Assembly: GCA_963739005.1 (NCBI GenBank)
Contig: CAVTYQ010000002.1
Coordinates: 496,001-560,000 of the forward strand
Reading direction: 5' to 3'
From: DASWJZ01 sp963739005
Lineage (GTDB): Bacteria; Pseudomonadota; Alphaproteobacteria; Rhizobiales; Afifellaceae
DNA: 64,000 nt
The notes below the pieces were generated by a model. That model was not told where the DNA came from. It did no database searches and saw only the letters and a list, made by a program, of their open reading frames with translations. A program made the translations under genes and the position numbers. Shown piece after piece: positions 8,788-17,544 of this stretch; position 1 is the stretch's first letter, and every line of letters starts with the position of its first letter.

Positions 8788-9768
8788 CTATTTGACGATC
8801 GGGATCTTGCTGCGGTCTATCGTGACTGCGACGGCGAGGATTAGGACCACGCCGAAGACGATCTGCTGGGCGAAGACGTCGACGCCGACGAAGGTCATCC
8901 CGATCCGCACCAGCGAGACGATCAGCGCGCCGACGAGGGTGCGGCCTACGCTGCCGACGCCGCCGGTGATCGCCGTGCCGCCGACGATGACCGCGGCGAT
9001 CGCGGGCAGAAGCAGCTGATTGGCGAGCTCCGGCGAGCCGCTCGACATGCGCGCCGTGAGGATGACGCCGGCGAAAGCCGCGAAGGTTCCCGACAGAGCA
9101 AAGGCGATGATCTTGTGCCGATTGACCCGGACGCCGGAGGCGAGCGCCGCCTGCTCGCCGGCGCCGATCGCTTTGCTGTAGCGCCCGAACACCGTGTAGC
9201 GCTGGATGAGCATGCTGACGATCGCGACCGCCGCCCCGAGGAAGATCACCGAGGGGATACCAAGCGTCGTGCCGTGAATCCATTCGACCACGGCGCGATC
9301 CGTCTCGCTCAGCGTGACGGCGCGGCTGCCGGAGATGACGAGCGCCGCCGCGATGTAGACGCCGCTCGTCGCCAGCGTCGCGATAAAGGAAGGGATGCGG
9401 AGATAGACGTGCACGACGCCGCTGATAAGCCCGCAGACGGTGCCGACGAGGACAGCGATCGGCAAACTCCAAAATCCGAGAACGCCGATTATCTCGGCAA
9501 TGACGACGCTCGCAAGCGAACCGACAGCCTGGATGGAGAGATCGATGCCCCCGAGCATGATCACGAAGGTCACGCCGGCGGCGAGCACGAAGAGCACCGC
9601 AGTGTCGGCAAGGACGATGATCAGCGTGTCGACGGAGATCACCACCGGATTGGCGAGGCCGATGGCCACCACCAACAGGACAAGGATCAGCGCCGGCGCG
9701 GCGCGATAGAGACGCCGGGCCTGGCTGGTCAAGCGTCTTGCAACGGAGCTGTCGGCGATTTCGGACAT
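8788..9768 (-). CDS. Ribose-type sugar ABC transporter permease (RbsC family), copy 2
   Basis: A 326-residue membrane protein with the RbsC family hallmarks MLGGIDLSIQAVGSLAS near residue 93, the loop around GRYSKAIGAGEQAALASGVRVNRHK, and GGTAITGGVGSVGRTLVGALI near the C-terminus. It lies last in an operon of binding protein, RbsC-type permease, RbsA-type ATPase and this permease. Two different RbsC-like permeases in one operon suggest a heterodimeric channel. The operon is preceded by a regional operator at 13720-13734. The substrate is inferred to be a sugar or sugar acid. Confidence 0.9.
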   Translation of the reverse strand: MSEIADSSVARRLTSQARRLYRAAPALILVLLVVAIGLANPVVISVDTLIIVLADTAVLFVLAAGVTFVIMLGGIDLSIQAVGSLASVVIAEIIGVLGFWSLPIAVLVGTVCGLISGVVHVYLRIPSFIATLATSGVYIAAALVISGSRAVTLSETDRAVVEWIHGTTLGIPSVIFLGAAVAIVSMLIQRYTVFGRYSKAIGAGEQAALASGVRVNRHKIIAFALSGTFAAFAGVILTARMSSGSPELANQLLLPAIAAVIVGGTAITGGVGSVGRTLVGALIVSLVRIGMTFVGVDVFAQQIVFGVVLILAVAVTIDRSKIPIVK

Positions 9769-9784
9769 CGTTTCCTTCCTGCGG

Positions 9785-11284
9785 TCACACCATGTGCGGG
9801 ACGAGACTGAGCTGCGTCGGCTTTGCCGCCGGCGGCGCTTCGAAGCGGGCGGTGATCTCGCCGTCGCGCATCACCAGGATGCGGTGGCTGAGCCCGATCG
9901 TCTCCTCCAGCGTGTCGGAGGTAAGCACAATCGAAACGCCTTCAGCCGAGAGATCGCGAATGAGCTCGTAGACGTCCTCCTTCGCGCCGACGTCGAGCCC
10001 GCGGGTCGGGTGATCGAGGATCAGGATTCGCGAGCCGGCGTTCAGCCACTTCGTAAGCACCACTTTCTGCTGATTGCCGCCGCTGAGATTGACGCAAAGC
10101 GCCTCGGCCGACGGCGTCCGTATCCGCAGCCTCTCGATCCAGCGCCGTCCGATCTCCTTTTCGGCCGAGTATTGGATCAAACCGAAAGCCGGCAGCAACG
10201 GCAGGCGGGCGAGCGTCATGTTCGTAATCACCGACAGAAACAGGACCAGCCCTTCGACCCTTCGCTCGCGCGGGATGTAGCCGATCCCGGCGTCAACCGC
10301 GTCGGTCGGCGATCGAAGATGAACCGGCTTTCCGTCGAGGCGGAGGACGCCCGAGCTCGGCGGATGCATGCCGAAGAGCGTGCGCGACATCTCCTCGCGC
10401 CCCGATCCGATGACGCCGGCGATTCCAAGCACCTCGCCGCGATGAAGCTGAAAGTCGACATCGCGGTATCCGGGCGCACTGAGGCCCGCAGCCTCCAGAA
10501 CGACGTCGCTGGAGCACGCCTCCTGGCGCGATTGGCGGTAATATTCCGCGTTGAGCTTGCGCCCGACCATGAGCTGATGGAGCTCGGTGACCGAGCTCGC
10601 AGCGGCGTCGAGATTGGCGACGACCTCCCCGTCCTTCATGACGTAGATGCGGTCTGAGAGCTCGAGAACCTCGTCGAGCCGATGCGAAACGAAGACAATG
10701 CTGGCGCGGCGCTTCAGCGCGCGCACGCGATCGAAGAGGAGATCGATCTCCTTCTGCTCGAGCACCGATGTGGGCTCGTCGAGGAGAATGATGCAGTGGC
10801 GGTCGATCATCTCCTCAAGCGCGAGCGCCTTTGCGAGCTCGACCATCTGGCGCGCGGCAAAGCTCAGCTCGGCGGCGCGACTGCGTGGATCGATGTCGAC
10901 CTCGACCTTCTCGAGCTGAGCGCGGGCCGCCGCGTTGAGCTTGCGCCAGTTGATCAGCCCACCGCGGCAAAACGCGCCCTCGCGGCCGAGAAAGATGTTC
11001 TCGGCGACGGTGAGATTGAGGAGCAGCGACTGCTCCTGAAAGACCATGCCGATGCCGTGGTCGTTGGCCTCGCGCGGGCTGCGGAACTGCACCGGACGGT
11101 CGTCGAGAATGATCTCGCCTGAGGTCGGACGATAGACGCCCGCCAGGAGGCGCATCAGGGTCGATTTGCCGGCGCCGTTTTCGCCGACGAGGCCAACCAC
11201 CTCGTTCATCCCGATGTCGATGTTCACGTCCTTGAGCGCCTGGACGCCGACGAAGTCCTTGCTGAGGTTGCGAGTCGAAAGCAT
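9785..11284 (-). CDS. Ribose-type sugar ABC transporter ATP-binding protein (RbsA family)
   Basis: A 499-residue protein with two fused ABC ATPase domains, normal for RbsA/MglA. Domain 1 has Walker A GENGAGKST (about residues 35-43) and Walker B IILLDEPTS. Domain 2 has the degenerate Walker A region GVIGSGREEMSRTLFG and a strong signature NLSGGNQQKVVLTKWL with LILDHPTRGLDVG. The first-domain signature is degenerate (LSFAARQMVELAKAL), as is usual in the family. The gene lies between the two permease genes and energises both. Confidence 0.92.
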   Translation of the reverse strand: MLSTRNLSKDFVGVQALKDVNIDIGMNEVVGLVGENGAGKSTLMRLLAGVYRPTSGEIILDDRPVQFRSPREANDHGIGMVFQEQSLLLNLTVAENIFLGREGAFCRGGLINWRKLNAAARAQLEKVEVDIDPRSRAAELSFAARQMVELAKALALEEMIDRHCIILLDEPTSVLEQKEIDLLFDRVRALKRRASIVFVSHRLDEVLELSDRIYVMKDGEVVANLDAAASSVTELHQLMVGRKLNAEYYRQSRQEACSSDVVLEAAGLSAPGYRDVDFQLHRGEVLGIAGVIGSGREEMSRTLFGMHPPSSGVLRLDGKPVHLRSPTDAVDAGIGYIPRERRVEGLVLFLSVITNMTLARLPLLPAFGLIQYSAEKEIGRRWIERLRIRTPSAEALCVNLSGGNQQKVVLTKWLNAGSRILILDHPTRGLDVGAKEDVYELIRDLSAEGVSIVLTSDTLEETIGLSHRILVMRDGEITARFEAPPAAKPTQLSLVPHMV

Positions 11285-11292
11285 CGCCGAGC

Positions 11293-12342
11293 CTACTTGA
11301 CGATGCGTAGGCGCGTGCGGTCGAGCGACAGCGCGACGGCGACGATGATCAGGAGCCCGAGAACGCCCTGCTGCACGGTCGGCGGAACGCCGAGCAAGAC
11401 CATACCGTTATTGAGGACAGCCACGATGGCGACGCCGATCAGCGTGTTGAGGATGCCGCCCTGCCCGCCCGTCAGCGCCGTTCCGCCGACGACGACGGCC
11501 GTCACCGCGCTGAAGAGCCGGCCGTTTCCGACCTCAGCGGTGGCGACCCCAAGCTGCGCCGCGGTCAACACGCCGCCGATCCCGAACGTCAGCCCGGCAA
11601 GCGTGAACGCTGCGATCTTGACGCGCCCGACATTGATGCCCGACAGCGCCGCGAGATCCTCCGCGCCGCCGATCGCGCGCACATGGCGTCCGAAGCGCGT
11701 GTAGCGCTCGATACCGAGCGCCAAGAGCATGACGGCAACCGCGATCCACACCGGCAGCGGGATGTTCAGAATACGGGTCAGGGCGATCGCGCGTATCTCC
11801 TGATCGAGGACGCGCACCTGACCGCCGCCGAGGAAAACCGTCGCCAGGCCGGCGCCAACGAACCACATGCCAAGCGTCGTCATGAACGATGGTATGCGCA
11901 ACTTGACGTGAATGAGCCCGTTGATGAGCCCCATACCCGCGCCGACGAAAATCGCGAGGAGCACGGCGATCGGGCCGAACGCGTTGTGATTGGTGTCGTT
12001 GACGACCAGGAGCGCCACCACCGATGCGCTGATCGCCAGCGTCCCCTCGACCGAGAGATCGATCGCACCGAGTATGATGATGAAGGTCAGCCCGCACGCG
12101 ACGACCAGCGGCACCGCTGACGCGTTCGCCATGCGGATGAAGTTGTTGGTCTGGAAGAAGACCGGATTGGAGAGCCCGATCGCGAGCGAGAGCCCGATCA
12201 ACACGAGCACGGACGCCCACGGTGCGAGGCGCTTTCCAAACTCAGAATAAGGCCGCTTGGGCGCCCCGCCCAACGTCGCCCGCGCGGCGGGCGAACGAGC
12301 CCCGTCATCGCCGGAAGCTACGGATGCGACTTGTGAATCCAC
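11293..12342 (-). CDS. Ribose-type sugar ABC transporter permease (RbsC family), copy 1
   Basis: A 349-residue permease with a cytoplasmic N-terminal extension of about 40 residues, then ILGAIDLSVEGTLAISASVVAL, the loop GRHVRAIGGAEDLAALSGINVGR and the C-terminal VVGGTALTGGQGGILNTLIG. It resembles the permease at 8788-9768 across its length but is clearly diverged, consistent with two non-identical subunits of one channel. It starts 137 bases after the binding-protein gene, across a perfect stem-loop at 12414-12442. Confidence 0.9.
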   Translation of the reverse strand: MDSQVASVASGDDGARSPAARATLGGAPKRPYSEFGKRLAPWASVLVLIGLSLAIGLSNPVFFQTNNFIRMANASAVPLVVACGLTFIIILGAIDLSVEGTLAISASVVALLVVNDTNHNAFGPIAVLLAIFVGAGMGLINGLIHVKLRIPSFMTTLGMWFVGAGLATVFLGGGQVRVLDQEIRAIALTRILNIPLPVWIAVAVMLLALGIERYTRFGRHVRAIGGAEDLAALSGINVGRVKIAAFTLAGLTFGIGGVLTAAQLGVATAEVGNGRLFSAVTAVVVGGTALTGGQGGILNTLIGVAIVAVLNNGMVLLGVPPTVQQGVLGLLIIVAVALSLDRTRLRIVK

Positions 12343-12413
12343 GAAACTGTCGCCTCGTCCCTAGACTGACGCCGCGCGTCTTCTTCTTGCGCGCCGCGTC
12401 GGGGCTCGACGGC

Positions 12414-12442
12414 GCCGGCGACCGATTCCTACGGTCGCCGGC
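12414..12442 (-). terminator. Stem-loop between sugar binding protein and permease genes
   Basis: GCCGGCGACCG at 12414-12424 pairs perfectly with CGGTCGCCGGC at 12432-12442 across a seven-base loop, 37 bases after the stop of the binding-protein gene. There is no U-run. As in the two other transport operons with such hairpins (4940 and 29409), it probably protects or attenuates the message so that binding protein exceeds membrane components. Confidence 0.65.
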
Positions 12443-12478
12443 CAAGATCGACGCTGACCGCCCGCCGCTGCGGACCTG

Positions 12479-13555
12479 TCAGCTCGGGATCTGCCCCGTC
12501 ACCCGTCCCCACAAATCATCATAGTCGAGCTTCGGCTGCGACTCGACGTTGTTCTTGTAGAACTCGGCGACGTTGTCGGCGTTCACCAGGATGCCGGTTC
12601 CGAACGACTCGCGGTGCGATTTCGGCTCGGCCGCCGGATCGAACTTGCCCTGCTGCGCGTGATAGGCAATCGAAAGACCCATCGCGCCGGACCAGAACGG
12701 ATCCCAGGAGATCGTGCAGGCCAGCTCGCCGGCCTTCACGCCCTCGATCGCCGCCTTCGCGCCATCGATTCCGGTGATCGGAATCTTGCCCGCAAGCCCC
12801 TCGTTGCGCAGCGCTTCGAGCGCGCCGATCGCCATGTTGTCGTTCATCGCCCAGATGCCCTTGATGTCGTCGCCGAAGCGGGTGAGCATCGAAGAGGTGA
12901 GGTCGTAGGCCTCGTTCGAATTCCAGTGCGCTTCCTGGAAGTCGAGCATCTGGATGTCGGGGTTCTTGGCGATCGTGTCCTTGAGCCCCTTGGTGCGCAG
13001 GATCGCCGCAGTCTGCGAGGCGACGCCGCCAAGCGCGATGAAGCCGCCTTTTCCCCCCATCGCCTTGAACAGGAGCTCGGCGGTCGCCACGCCCGACCAG
13101 AGGCCGTCAAACTCGATATGATCGACGTAGTAGGGGTTGAAATCCCAGGGATGCAGGTCGGCCGGCTTGTTCCAGTGCGTCACCACGTAGACGCCCGCCT
13201 TGTTGCATTCCTCGACGATCGGCCGCGCGTCGGGGGTATCGTTCGGGTCGACGTTCAGGATCATCTTTCCGCCGGTGCGGGCGATGATCGCGCGAATGTC
13301 CGAGATGCCCTTCTCGCTGTTGCCTTCCGTGACCAGCACCGTCGATTCCGCGCCCATCGCCTTGGCGAACGCATCGGCGCCGTCCTTCCACACCGCGTGG
13401 TAGGGATTGGTGAGCGAGCGAATCGAGGTCACGAAGTGCGGCATGTCCGCAGCGCTCGCGCGCTGCGGAAGTCCGCCGATGAGCGTCGAGGCGGCGAGCC
13501 CGCCGGTCGCCGTCAAGAAGCGGCGCCTTGACAAATTCCAAGTGACGTCCGTCAT
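12479..13555 (-). CDS. Sugar ABC transporter substrate-binding protein (ribose/galactose-type)
   Basis: A 358-residue periplasmic binding protein. The N-terminus MTDVTWNLSRRRFLTATGGLAAS carries the twin-arginine SRRRFLT motif, so export by Tat is likely, with cleavage near RASAAD. The mature part has the periplasmic-binding-protein type 1 fold (VLVTEGNSEKGISDIRAIIARTGGKMILNVDPND; WAMNDNMAIGALEAL; KIPITGIDGAKAAIEGV). I chose the start at 13555 because GGAGGAT lies upstream and the signal peptide begins there, although the frame remains open further 5'. It is the first gene of the four-gene transporter operon, and the operator at 13720-13734 lies in its promoter region. Confidence 0.9.
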   Translation of the reverse strand: MTDVTWNLSRRRFLTATGGLAASTLIGGLPQRASAADMPHFVTSIRSLTNPYHAVWKDGADAFAKAMGAESTVLVTEGNSEKGISDIRAIIARTGGKMILNVDPNDTPDARPIVEECNKAGVYVVTHWNKPADLHPWDFNPYYVDHIEFDGLWSGVATAELLFKAMGGKGGFIALGGVASQTAAILRTKGLKDTIAKNPDIQMLDFQEAHWNSNEAYDLTSSMLTRFGDDIKGIWAMNDNMAIGALEALRNEGLAGKIPITGIDGAKAAIEGVKAGELACTISWDPFWSGAMGLSIAYHAQQGKFDPAAEPKSHRESFGTGILVNADNVAEFYKNNVESQPKLDYDDLWGRVTGQIPS

Positions 13556-13719
13556 CCAGATATCCTCCCTTGTGTCGGCTGGTACAGAAGACTCGGGCCG
13601 ATCGCCGCGAGCCTCTATCCGGCTTGCTCTTGTGGCGGGTTGAGAAGGTCCCCCGTTCGGAGCTCTCGCGCCCCTCCGGCGCGTCACTTCTTCGTCACCG
13701 CCAACACATATGGTAGCAT

Positions 13720-13734
13720 GGTCATATGATGATT
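13720..13734. promoter_or_regulatory. GntR operator variant upstream of the ribose-type transporter operon
   Basis: GGTCATATGATGATT matches 12 of 15 positions of TGTCATATGATGACA. It lies 165 bases before the binding-protein gene in the 360-base divergent gap (13556-13915) shared with the aldehyde dehydrogenase gene. A second, perfect copy (13870-13884) lies on the dehydrogenase side. I see no gene in this gap. Confidence 0.55.
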
Positions 13735-13869
13735 GCAAAGCGCGCGATCTGGCGCCGCGAAGATTTCGCGCCGCGCCCTGCCGTAGGCGAATCCTTCGCA
13801 ACCGCCGGCGCGCCTTCCGCGATACCGCGCGGGCGACATTCAGCTTGGGACTGGAATGCAAGTTCATCC

Positions 13870-13884
13870 TGTCATATGATGACA
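13870..13884. promoter_or_regulatory. GntR/FadR operator, perfect copy upstream of the aldehyde dehydrogenase
   Basis: TGTCATATGATGACA, identical to the site at 6476-6490, lies 32 bases before the aldehyde dehydrogenase start; the spacing to the start codon is also the same as at 6476. Identical 15-mers at the same distance in front of two unrelated genes strongly support a shared regulator. Confidence 0.72.
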
Positions 13885-13915
13885 TGAAAGCCGAAAGATC
13901 GCGAGGGAGGAATCC

Positions 13916-15436
13916 ATGGGTGTCGCTTTCATCGAGCCGCGTCGTGACGATGCACGGCTGCTCAAGCCGCGCCGCTACAAGATGCTGATCGGCGGAAAGA
14001 GCGTCGACGCCCGCTCTGGCGAGACCTTCAAGCGCGAGAGCCCGGTGTGGCCCGGCGTCACCGTCGGCGAGTGGCCGAAGGCGGGCGCGGCCGATGTCGA
14101 GGCGGCGATCGCGGCGGCGCGCACGGCCTTCGACGATGGGCCGTGGCCGCGCATGCCGGGCGCCGAACGGGCGAAGATCGTCGCCAGGATCGGCGATCTG
14201 CTCCTCGAGCACCGCGAGGAGTTCGCGACGATCGAGTCGCTCGAGATCGGAAAGACGATCGCCGGGACGCGTGGCGAAGTCGGCTATGCCGCCGACTGCT
14301 GGTCCTTCGCGGCCGGCGCTTCGCGCTGCCTCGAGGGCTCGACCCACGACCAATATGGGCCGAATGCGCTCGGCATCGTGCTCCGCGAACCGATCGGCGT
14401 GGTCGGCGTGATCACGCCTTGGAACTATCCGCTGATCATCGCCTGCGAGCGGCTGTCATGGGCGCTCGCCACCGGCTGCACCGTCGTCGTCAAGCCGAGC
14501 GAATTCACCTCGGGGGCTACGATCCGGCTCGCCGAGCTCGCGCGCGAAGCCGGCATGCCCGACGGCGTGTTCAATGTGGTCACCGGGCTCGGCGATCCCG
14601 CCGGCCAGACGCTCGCGGAACATCCAGGCGTCGACATGATCGCCTTTACCGGTTCGCTCCGCGTCGGGCGCCTGATCGCGGAGAAGGCCGGGGCGACGAT
14701 CAAGCGCGTCGGATTGGAACTCGGCGGCAAGGGCCCGCAAGTGGTCTTCGCCGACGCCGATCTCGACGCCGCCGCGGCCAAGATCGCGGGCAGCATCTTC
14801 GATAATTGCGGACAGACCTGCATCGCCGGCAGCCGTCTCATCGTCGAGCGGCCGGTCGCCGACCGCCTGCTCGACACGCTGCGGCGCCGCGCCCAGTCGA
14901 TCACCGTCGGCGATCCCTTCGACGAGCGCACGAATGTCGGCGCGCTGATCTCGCCGCTGCATCTGGAGAAAGTCGAGACCTACGTCGCGGCCGGCGTCAA
15001 GGCCGGCGCCGAGCTCGTGACCGGCGGCAACCGCCTCGGAACGACCGGCGGCCTCTTCTACGAGCCGACCATCTTCGCCGGCGCGCAGCCTTCAATGTCG
15101 ATCGTGCGCGACGAGATCTTCGGCCCGGTGCTCGCGGTATTGCCATTCGACACGGCGGAAGAGGCCGTGCGCATGGCCAACGACACCATCTATGGACTGT
15201 CGGCCGGCGTGTGGACGCGCGACATCGGCCGCGCGCTTCGAACGATCCGCGGCATTCGCGCCGGGCGAACCTGGATCAACGGTTTCGCTGAAGGCGGGCC
15301 GGAAATGCCGATCGGCGGATACAAGCAAAGCGGCACGGGCCGCGAGATCGGCCAGAACGGGTTCGACGAATATAGCGAATTCAAGAGCGTCTACATGGTG
15401 CTGCCCGAAGCGGCCGCGGCGAGCGGGCCCAACTGA
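13916..15436 (+). CDS. Aldehyde dehydrogenase, probable 2-oxoglutarate semialdehyde dehydrogenase
   Basis: A 506-residue NAD(P)-dependent aldehyde dehydrogenase. Visible motifs are the oxyanion-hole region TPWNYPL, the cofactor loop FTGSLRVGRLIAEKAG, the general-base Glu in LELGGKGPQ (about residue 268), and the catalytic Cys in NCGQTCIAG (Cys302). The N-terminus MGVAFIEPRRDDARLLKPRRYK is slightly longer than in most relatives. The placement with a KdgD-type dehydratase (18404) suggests it oxidises 2-oxoglutarate semialdehyde to 2-oxoglutarate, the last step of oxidative hexarate breakdown. From sequence alone a betaine-aldehyde-type or other semialdehyde substrate cannot be excluded. It is under a perfect regional operator. 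Confidence 0.82.
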   Translation: MGVAFIEPRRDDARLLKPRRYKMLIGGKSVDARSGETFKRESPVWPGVTVGEWPKAGAADVEAAIAAARTAFDDGPWPRMPGAERAKIVARIGDLLLEHREEFATIESLEIGKTIAGTRGEVGYAADCWSFAAGASRCLEGSTHDQYGPNALGIVLREPIGVVGVITPWNYPLIIACERLSWALATGCTVVVKPSEFTSGATIRLAELAREAGMPDGVFNVVTGLGDPAGQTLAEHPGVDMIAFTGSLRVGRLIAEKAGATIKRVGLELGGKGPQVVFADADLDAAAAKIAGSIFDNCGQTCIAGSRLIVERPVADRLLDTLRRRAQSITVGDPFDERTNVGALISPLHLEKVETYVAAGVKAGAELVTGGNRLGTTGGLFYEPTIFAGAQPSMSIVRDEIFGPVLAVLPFDTAEEAVRMANDTIYGLSAGVWTRDIGRALRTIRGIRAGRTWINGFAEGGPEMPIGGYKQSGTGREIGQNGFDEYSEFKSVYMVLPEAAAASGPN

Positions 15437-15545
15437 GCAGGCGACGCACTGGAAAACGCCTGCGGGACCGCGACATGCGTCGGAATTCAGGCCATAAGTT
15501 CGGCGCGACGGGCAGTCCCCGCTCTGAATTCTCTGGGATCGAACC

Positions 15546-16526
15546 ATGCCGCGCGTCCTGATATCGGGCCCCATCCACAAGAGCGGAATGGACTTGCTGC
15601 GCTCGCGCACGGGTATCGAGATCGTCGAGATGCCGGACGACAGCAGGGATAGCTTCGTCCAGTACCTCTCTAGCGCTGACGCTCTTCTGATCCGCACCTC
15701 GCCCCTGCCGGTCGAGGCCGTGGAGGTTGCCGACAGGCTGAAGGTCGTCTCGCGGCACGGGGTCGGCTACGACAACGTCCCCGTGGCGGCGCTGACGCGA
15801 AAGGGCATAGCCCTGGCAGTGGTCGGCAATATCAACTCGGAAGCGGTCGCCGAGCATGTTCTCTTTCTCATGCTGTCGCTCGCGCGGAACGCCATCGTCA
15901 ACGATCGCGCGGTCCGCGCGGGCGACTGGGCGGAGCGCAACAAGCTCGAGGCGTTCGAACTGGCGGGACGCACGCTGCTCCTGATCGGGCTCGGCCGCAT
16001 CGGGCGCGCCGTCGCTTCCCTTGCGCAGGCGTTCAAGATGCGCGTGCTCGCCTACGATCCTTATGTCAGCGCCGCCGACGCGACCGCGCTCGGCGTGACG
16101 AAGACGGACGACTGGCGGGCAAGCCTCGCCGACACCGACGTCCTGTCGCTTCACGTGCCGCGCTCCGCCGAGACGGAGAACATGATCGGCGCGGCGGAGC
16201 TTCATCGCATGAAGCCGACAGCGCTCCTTATCAACACCGGGCGTGGCGGGCTGGTCGACGAGAAGGCGCTTGCCGACGCGCTCGGCGCGGGCCGTATCCG
16301 CGGCGCCGGCATCGACGTCTTCGAGGAGGAGCCGCCGGGACCCGACCATCCGCTGCTTGCGTCCGAAAAGGTGATCCTCAGCCCCCATATCGCCGGCCTG
16401 ACGCGGGAATCCTCGGCGCGGCTCAGTTTCGCGGCGGCGGAAAACGTGCTCGCCGGTCTCGATGGCCGGCTTGATCCCGCCCTCGTCGTCAACCCGGAAG
16501 TGCTGAAGCGGCCACTGACCGTCTGA
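15546..16526 (+). CDS. 2-hydroxyacid dehydrogenase (phosphoglycerate dehydrogenase-like)
   Basis: A 326-residue dehydrogenase with the full catalytic set: Rossmann motif LIGLGRIGRAVASLAQAF (about residues 143-160), Arg in NTGRGGLVDEKAL, Glu in IDVFEEEPP, and His in LSPHIAGLT. It therefore differs from the neighbour at 6522, which lacks the Glu. It follows the aldehyde dehydrogenase on the same strand with a 109-base gap and precedes the second GntR gene. The lack of the C-terminal ACT domain argues against a biosynthetic SerA role. It likely handles a hydroxy acid in the same catabolic route, for example glycerate/hydroxypyruvate or tartronate-type intermediates; this is inference. Confidence 0.85.
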   Translation: MPRVLISGPIHKSGMDLLRSRTGIEIVEMPDDSRDSFVQYLSSADALLIRTSPLPVEAVEVADRLKVVSRHGVGYDNVPVAALTRKGIALAVVGNINSEAVAEHVLFLMLSLARNAIVNDRAVRAGDWAERNKLEAFELAGRTLLLIGLGRIGRAVASLAQAFKMRVLAYDPYVSAADATALGVTKTDDWRASLADTDVLSLHVPRSAETENMIGAAELHRMKPTALLINTGRGGLVDEKALADALGAGRIRGAGIDVFEEEPPGPDHPLLASEKVILSPHIAGLTRESSARLSFAAAENVLAGLDGRLDPALVVNPEVLKRPLTV

Positions 16527-16594
16527 CGGTCCTATCGTTTGACCGCATGGACGCCGTCGACCAGTCCAGCCCGGCCGCTATTCTCGCAATTGCT

Positions 16595-16603
16595 ATGATG
16601 ACC
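16595..16603. promoter_or_regulatory. GntR half-operator upstream of the second GntR gene
   Basis: ATGATGACC, the right half plus centre of the regional operator, lies 58 bases before the regulator start. The left half is not conserved. It may be used for weak autoregulation. Confidence 0.35.
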
Positions 16604-16660
16604 ATTAGACTGCGATACTGATTTCCGGGTGCGATTCTTGAGCTCGGACGGGCGAACTGG

Positions 16661-17365
16661 ATGGCGTTAAGAGCACGGCAAATAGATCCGACGGTGCGCC
16701 TTCCCGCGCGCGTCGCTGCGAACATCTCAAGAGAGATCATCAGCGGCCGGCTGAAGCCGGGCGACAGGCTCCCGACCGAGCCGGAGCTCGCCGAACTGTT
16801 CGGCGTGAGCCGCACTGTCGTCCGCGAGGCGGTCGCTCGGCTCCGCAGCGAAGGCATTGTCCGGTCGAAACAGGGAGCCGGCGTCTTCGTCGCCGACGCG
16901 CGGCAACCGCCCACGCTGCGGATCGATCGCGAGTCGCTGGCCGACAAGGCGCTCTTCAAGAATCTTTTCGAGCTTCGCGCGATGATCGAGATCAACACCG
17001 CCGGGATGGCCGCCGAGCGACGCAACGAAAAGGCGCTGCGGGCGCTCGACACCGCCCTCGAGCATCTGCGCCAGGTGCCGGGTTCGGCCGCGGAGTTGGT
17101 CGACGCCGATCTCGATTTCCATCTTGCGATCGCCCAGGCCACTGGCAACACCTTCATCGCGGCCTTTATCCGTTTCATCTCCTTCCAGATCCGCGAAAGC
17201 ATCATCGCGACACGCCGCAACCGCGATCCCGACAACAGCGCCTCGGTGACTTATCGCGAGCATGAGGCGATCCTGAAGGCGATACGCAAGGGCAGCGCCG
17301 CCGCGGCGCGGAAGGCCATGAGCCACCACATCGCCAACGCAGAGAAGCGGCTCGGCATAAGCTGA
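16661..17365 (+). CDS. GntR-family regulator, FadR subfamily (FCD domain), second copy
   Basis: A 234-residue regulator with helix-turn-helix GDRLPTEPELAELFGVSRT and wing SKQGAGVFVAD, then an FCD domain (ELVDADLDFHLAIAQATGN; REHEAILKAIRKG). It shares long near-identical stretches with the regulator at 703-1413, including SRTVVREA, GNTFIAAFIRFIS and QIRES, so one arose by duplication. Because the DNA-contacting helix is almost unchanged, both probably recognise TGTCATATGATGACA. It lies between the dehydrogenase genes and the lactone isomerase/dehydratase genes, and sites lie on both sides of it. Confidence 0.9.
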   Translation: MALRARQIDPTVRLPARVAANISREIISGRLKPGDRLPTEPELAELFGVSRTVVREAVARLRSEGIVRSKQGAGVFVADARQPPTLRIDRESLADKALFKNLFELRAMIEINTAGMAAERRNEKALRALDTALEHLRQVPGSAAELVDADLDFHLAIAQATGNTFIAAFIRFISFQIRESIIATRRNRDPDNSASVTYREHEAILKAIRKGSAAAARKAMSHHIANAEKRLGIS

Positions 17366-17375
17366 GAACGCGCTG

Positions 17376-17393
17376 GGCCCCGGCGCCGGGGCC
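17376..17393. terminator. Palindrome after the GntR gene
   Basis: GGCCCCGGCGCCGGGGCC is an 18-base perfect palindrome 11 bases after the GntR stop codon. No T-run follows, so termination is possible but not certain. Confidence 0.45.
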
Positions 17394-17436
17394 GCTGCTC
17401 AGCGTCCGGCGGCTTCCCTTGCAATGATACTAGTCA

Positions 17437-17451
17437 TGTCATACGATGACT
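17437..17451. promoter_or_regulatory. GntR operator upstream of the lactone isomerase-like gene
   Basis: TGTCATACGATGACT matches the regional operator at 13 of 15 positions and keeps the inverted-repeat symmetry. It lies about 94 bases before the amidohydrolase-family gene and would control it together with the dehydratase gene. Confidence 0.62.
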
Positions 17452-17544
17452 GTAAACGCTGTGGGATTGACGCTGGCCGGCGAGTCGGGAGCTGAAGCGA
17501 TCCCGCAACCGTCGTTCAGGCGATCCGCCTGAGGAGGACGCGAC

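Noticed and set aside
12479..14353. An extended 624-residue version of the sugar binding protein
   Set aside because: The upstream 266 codons cross the operators and lie opposite the aldehyde dehydrogenase start; the Tat signal peptide and ribosome-binding site fix the start at 13555.
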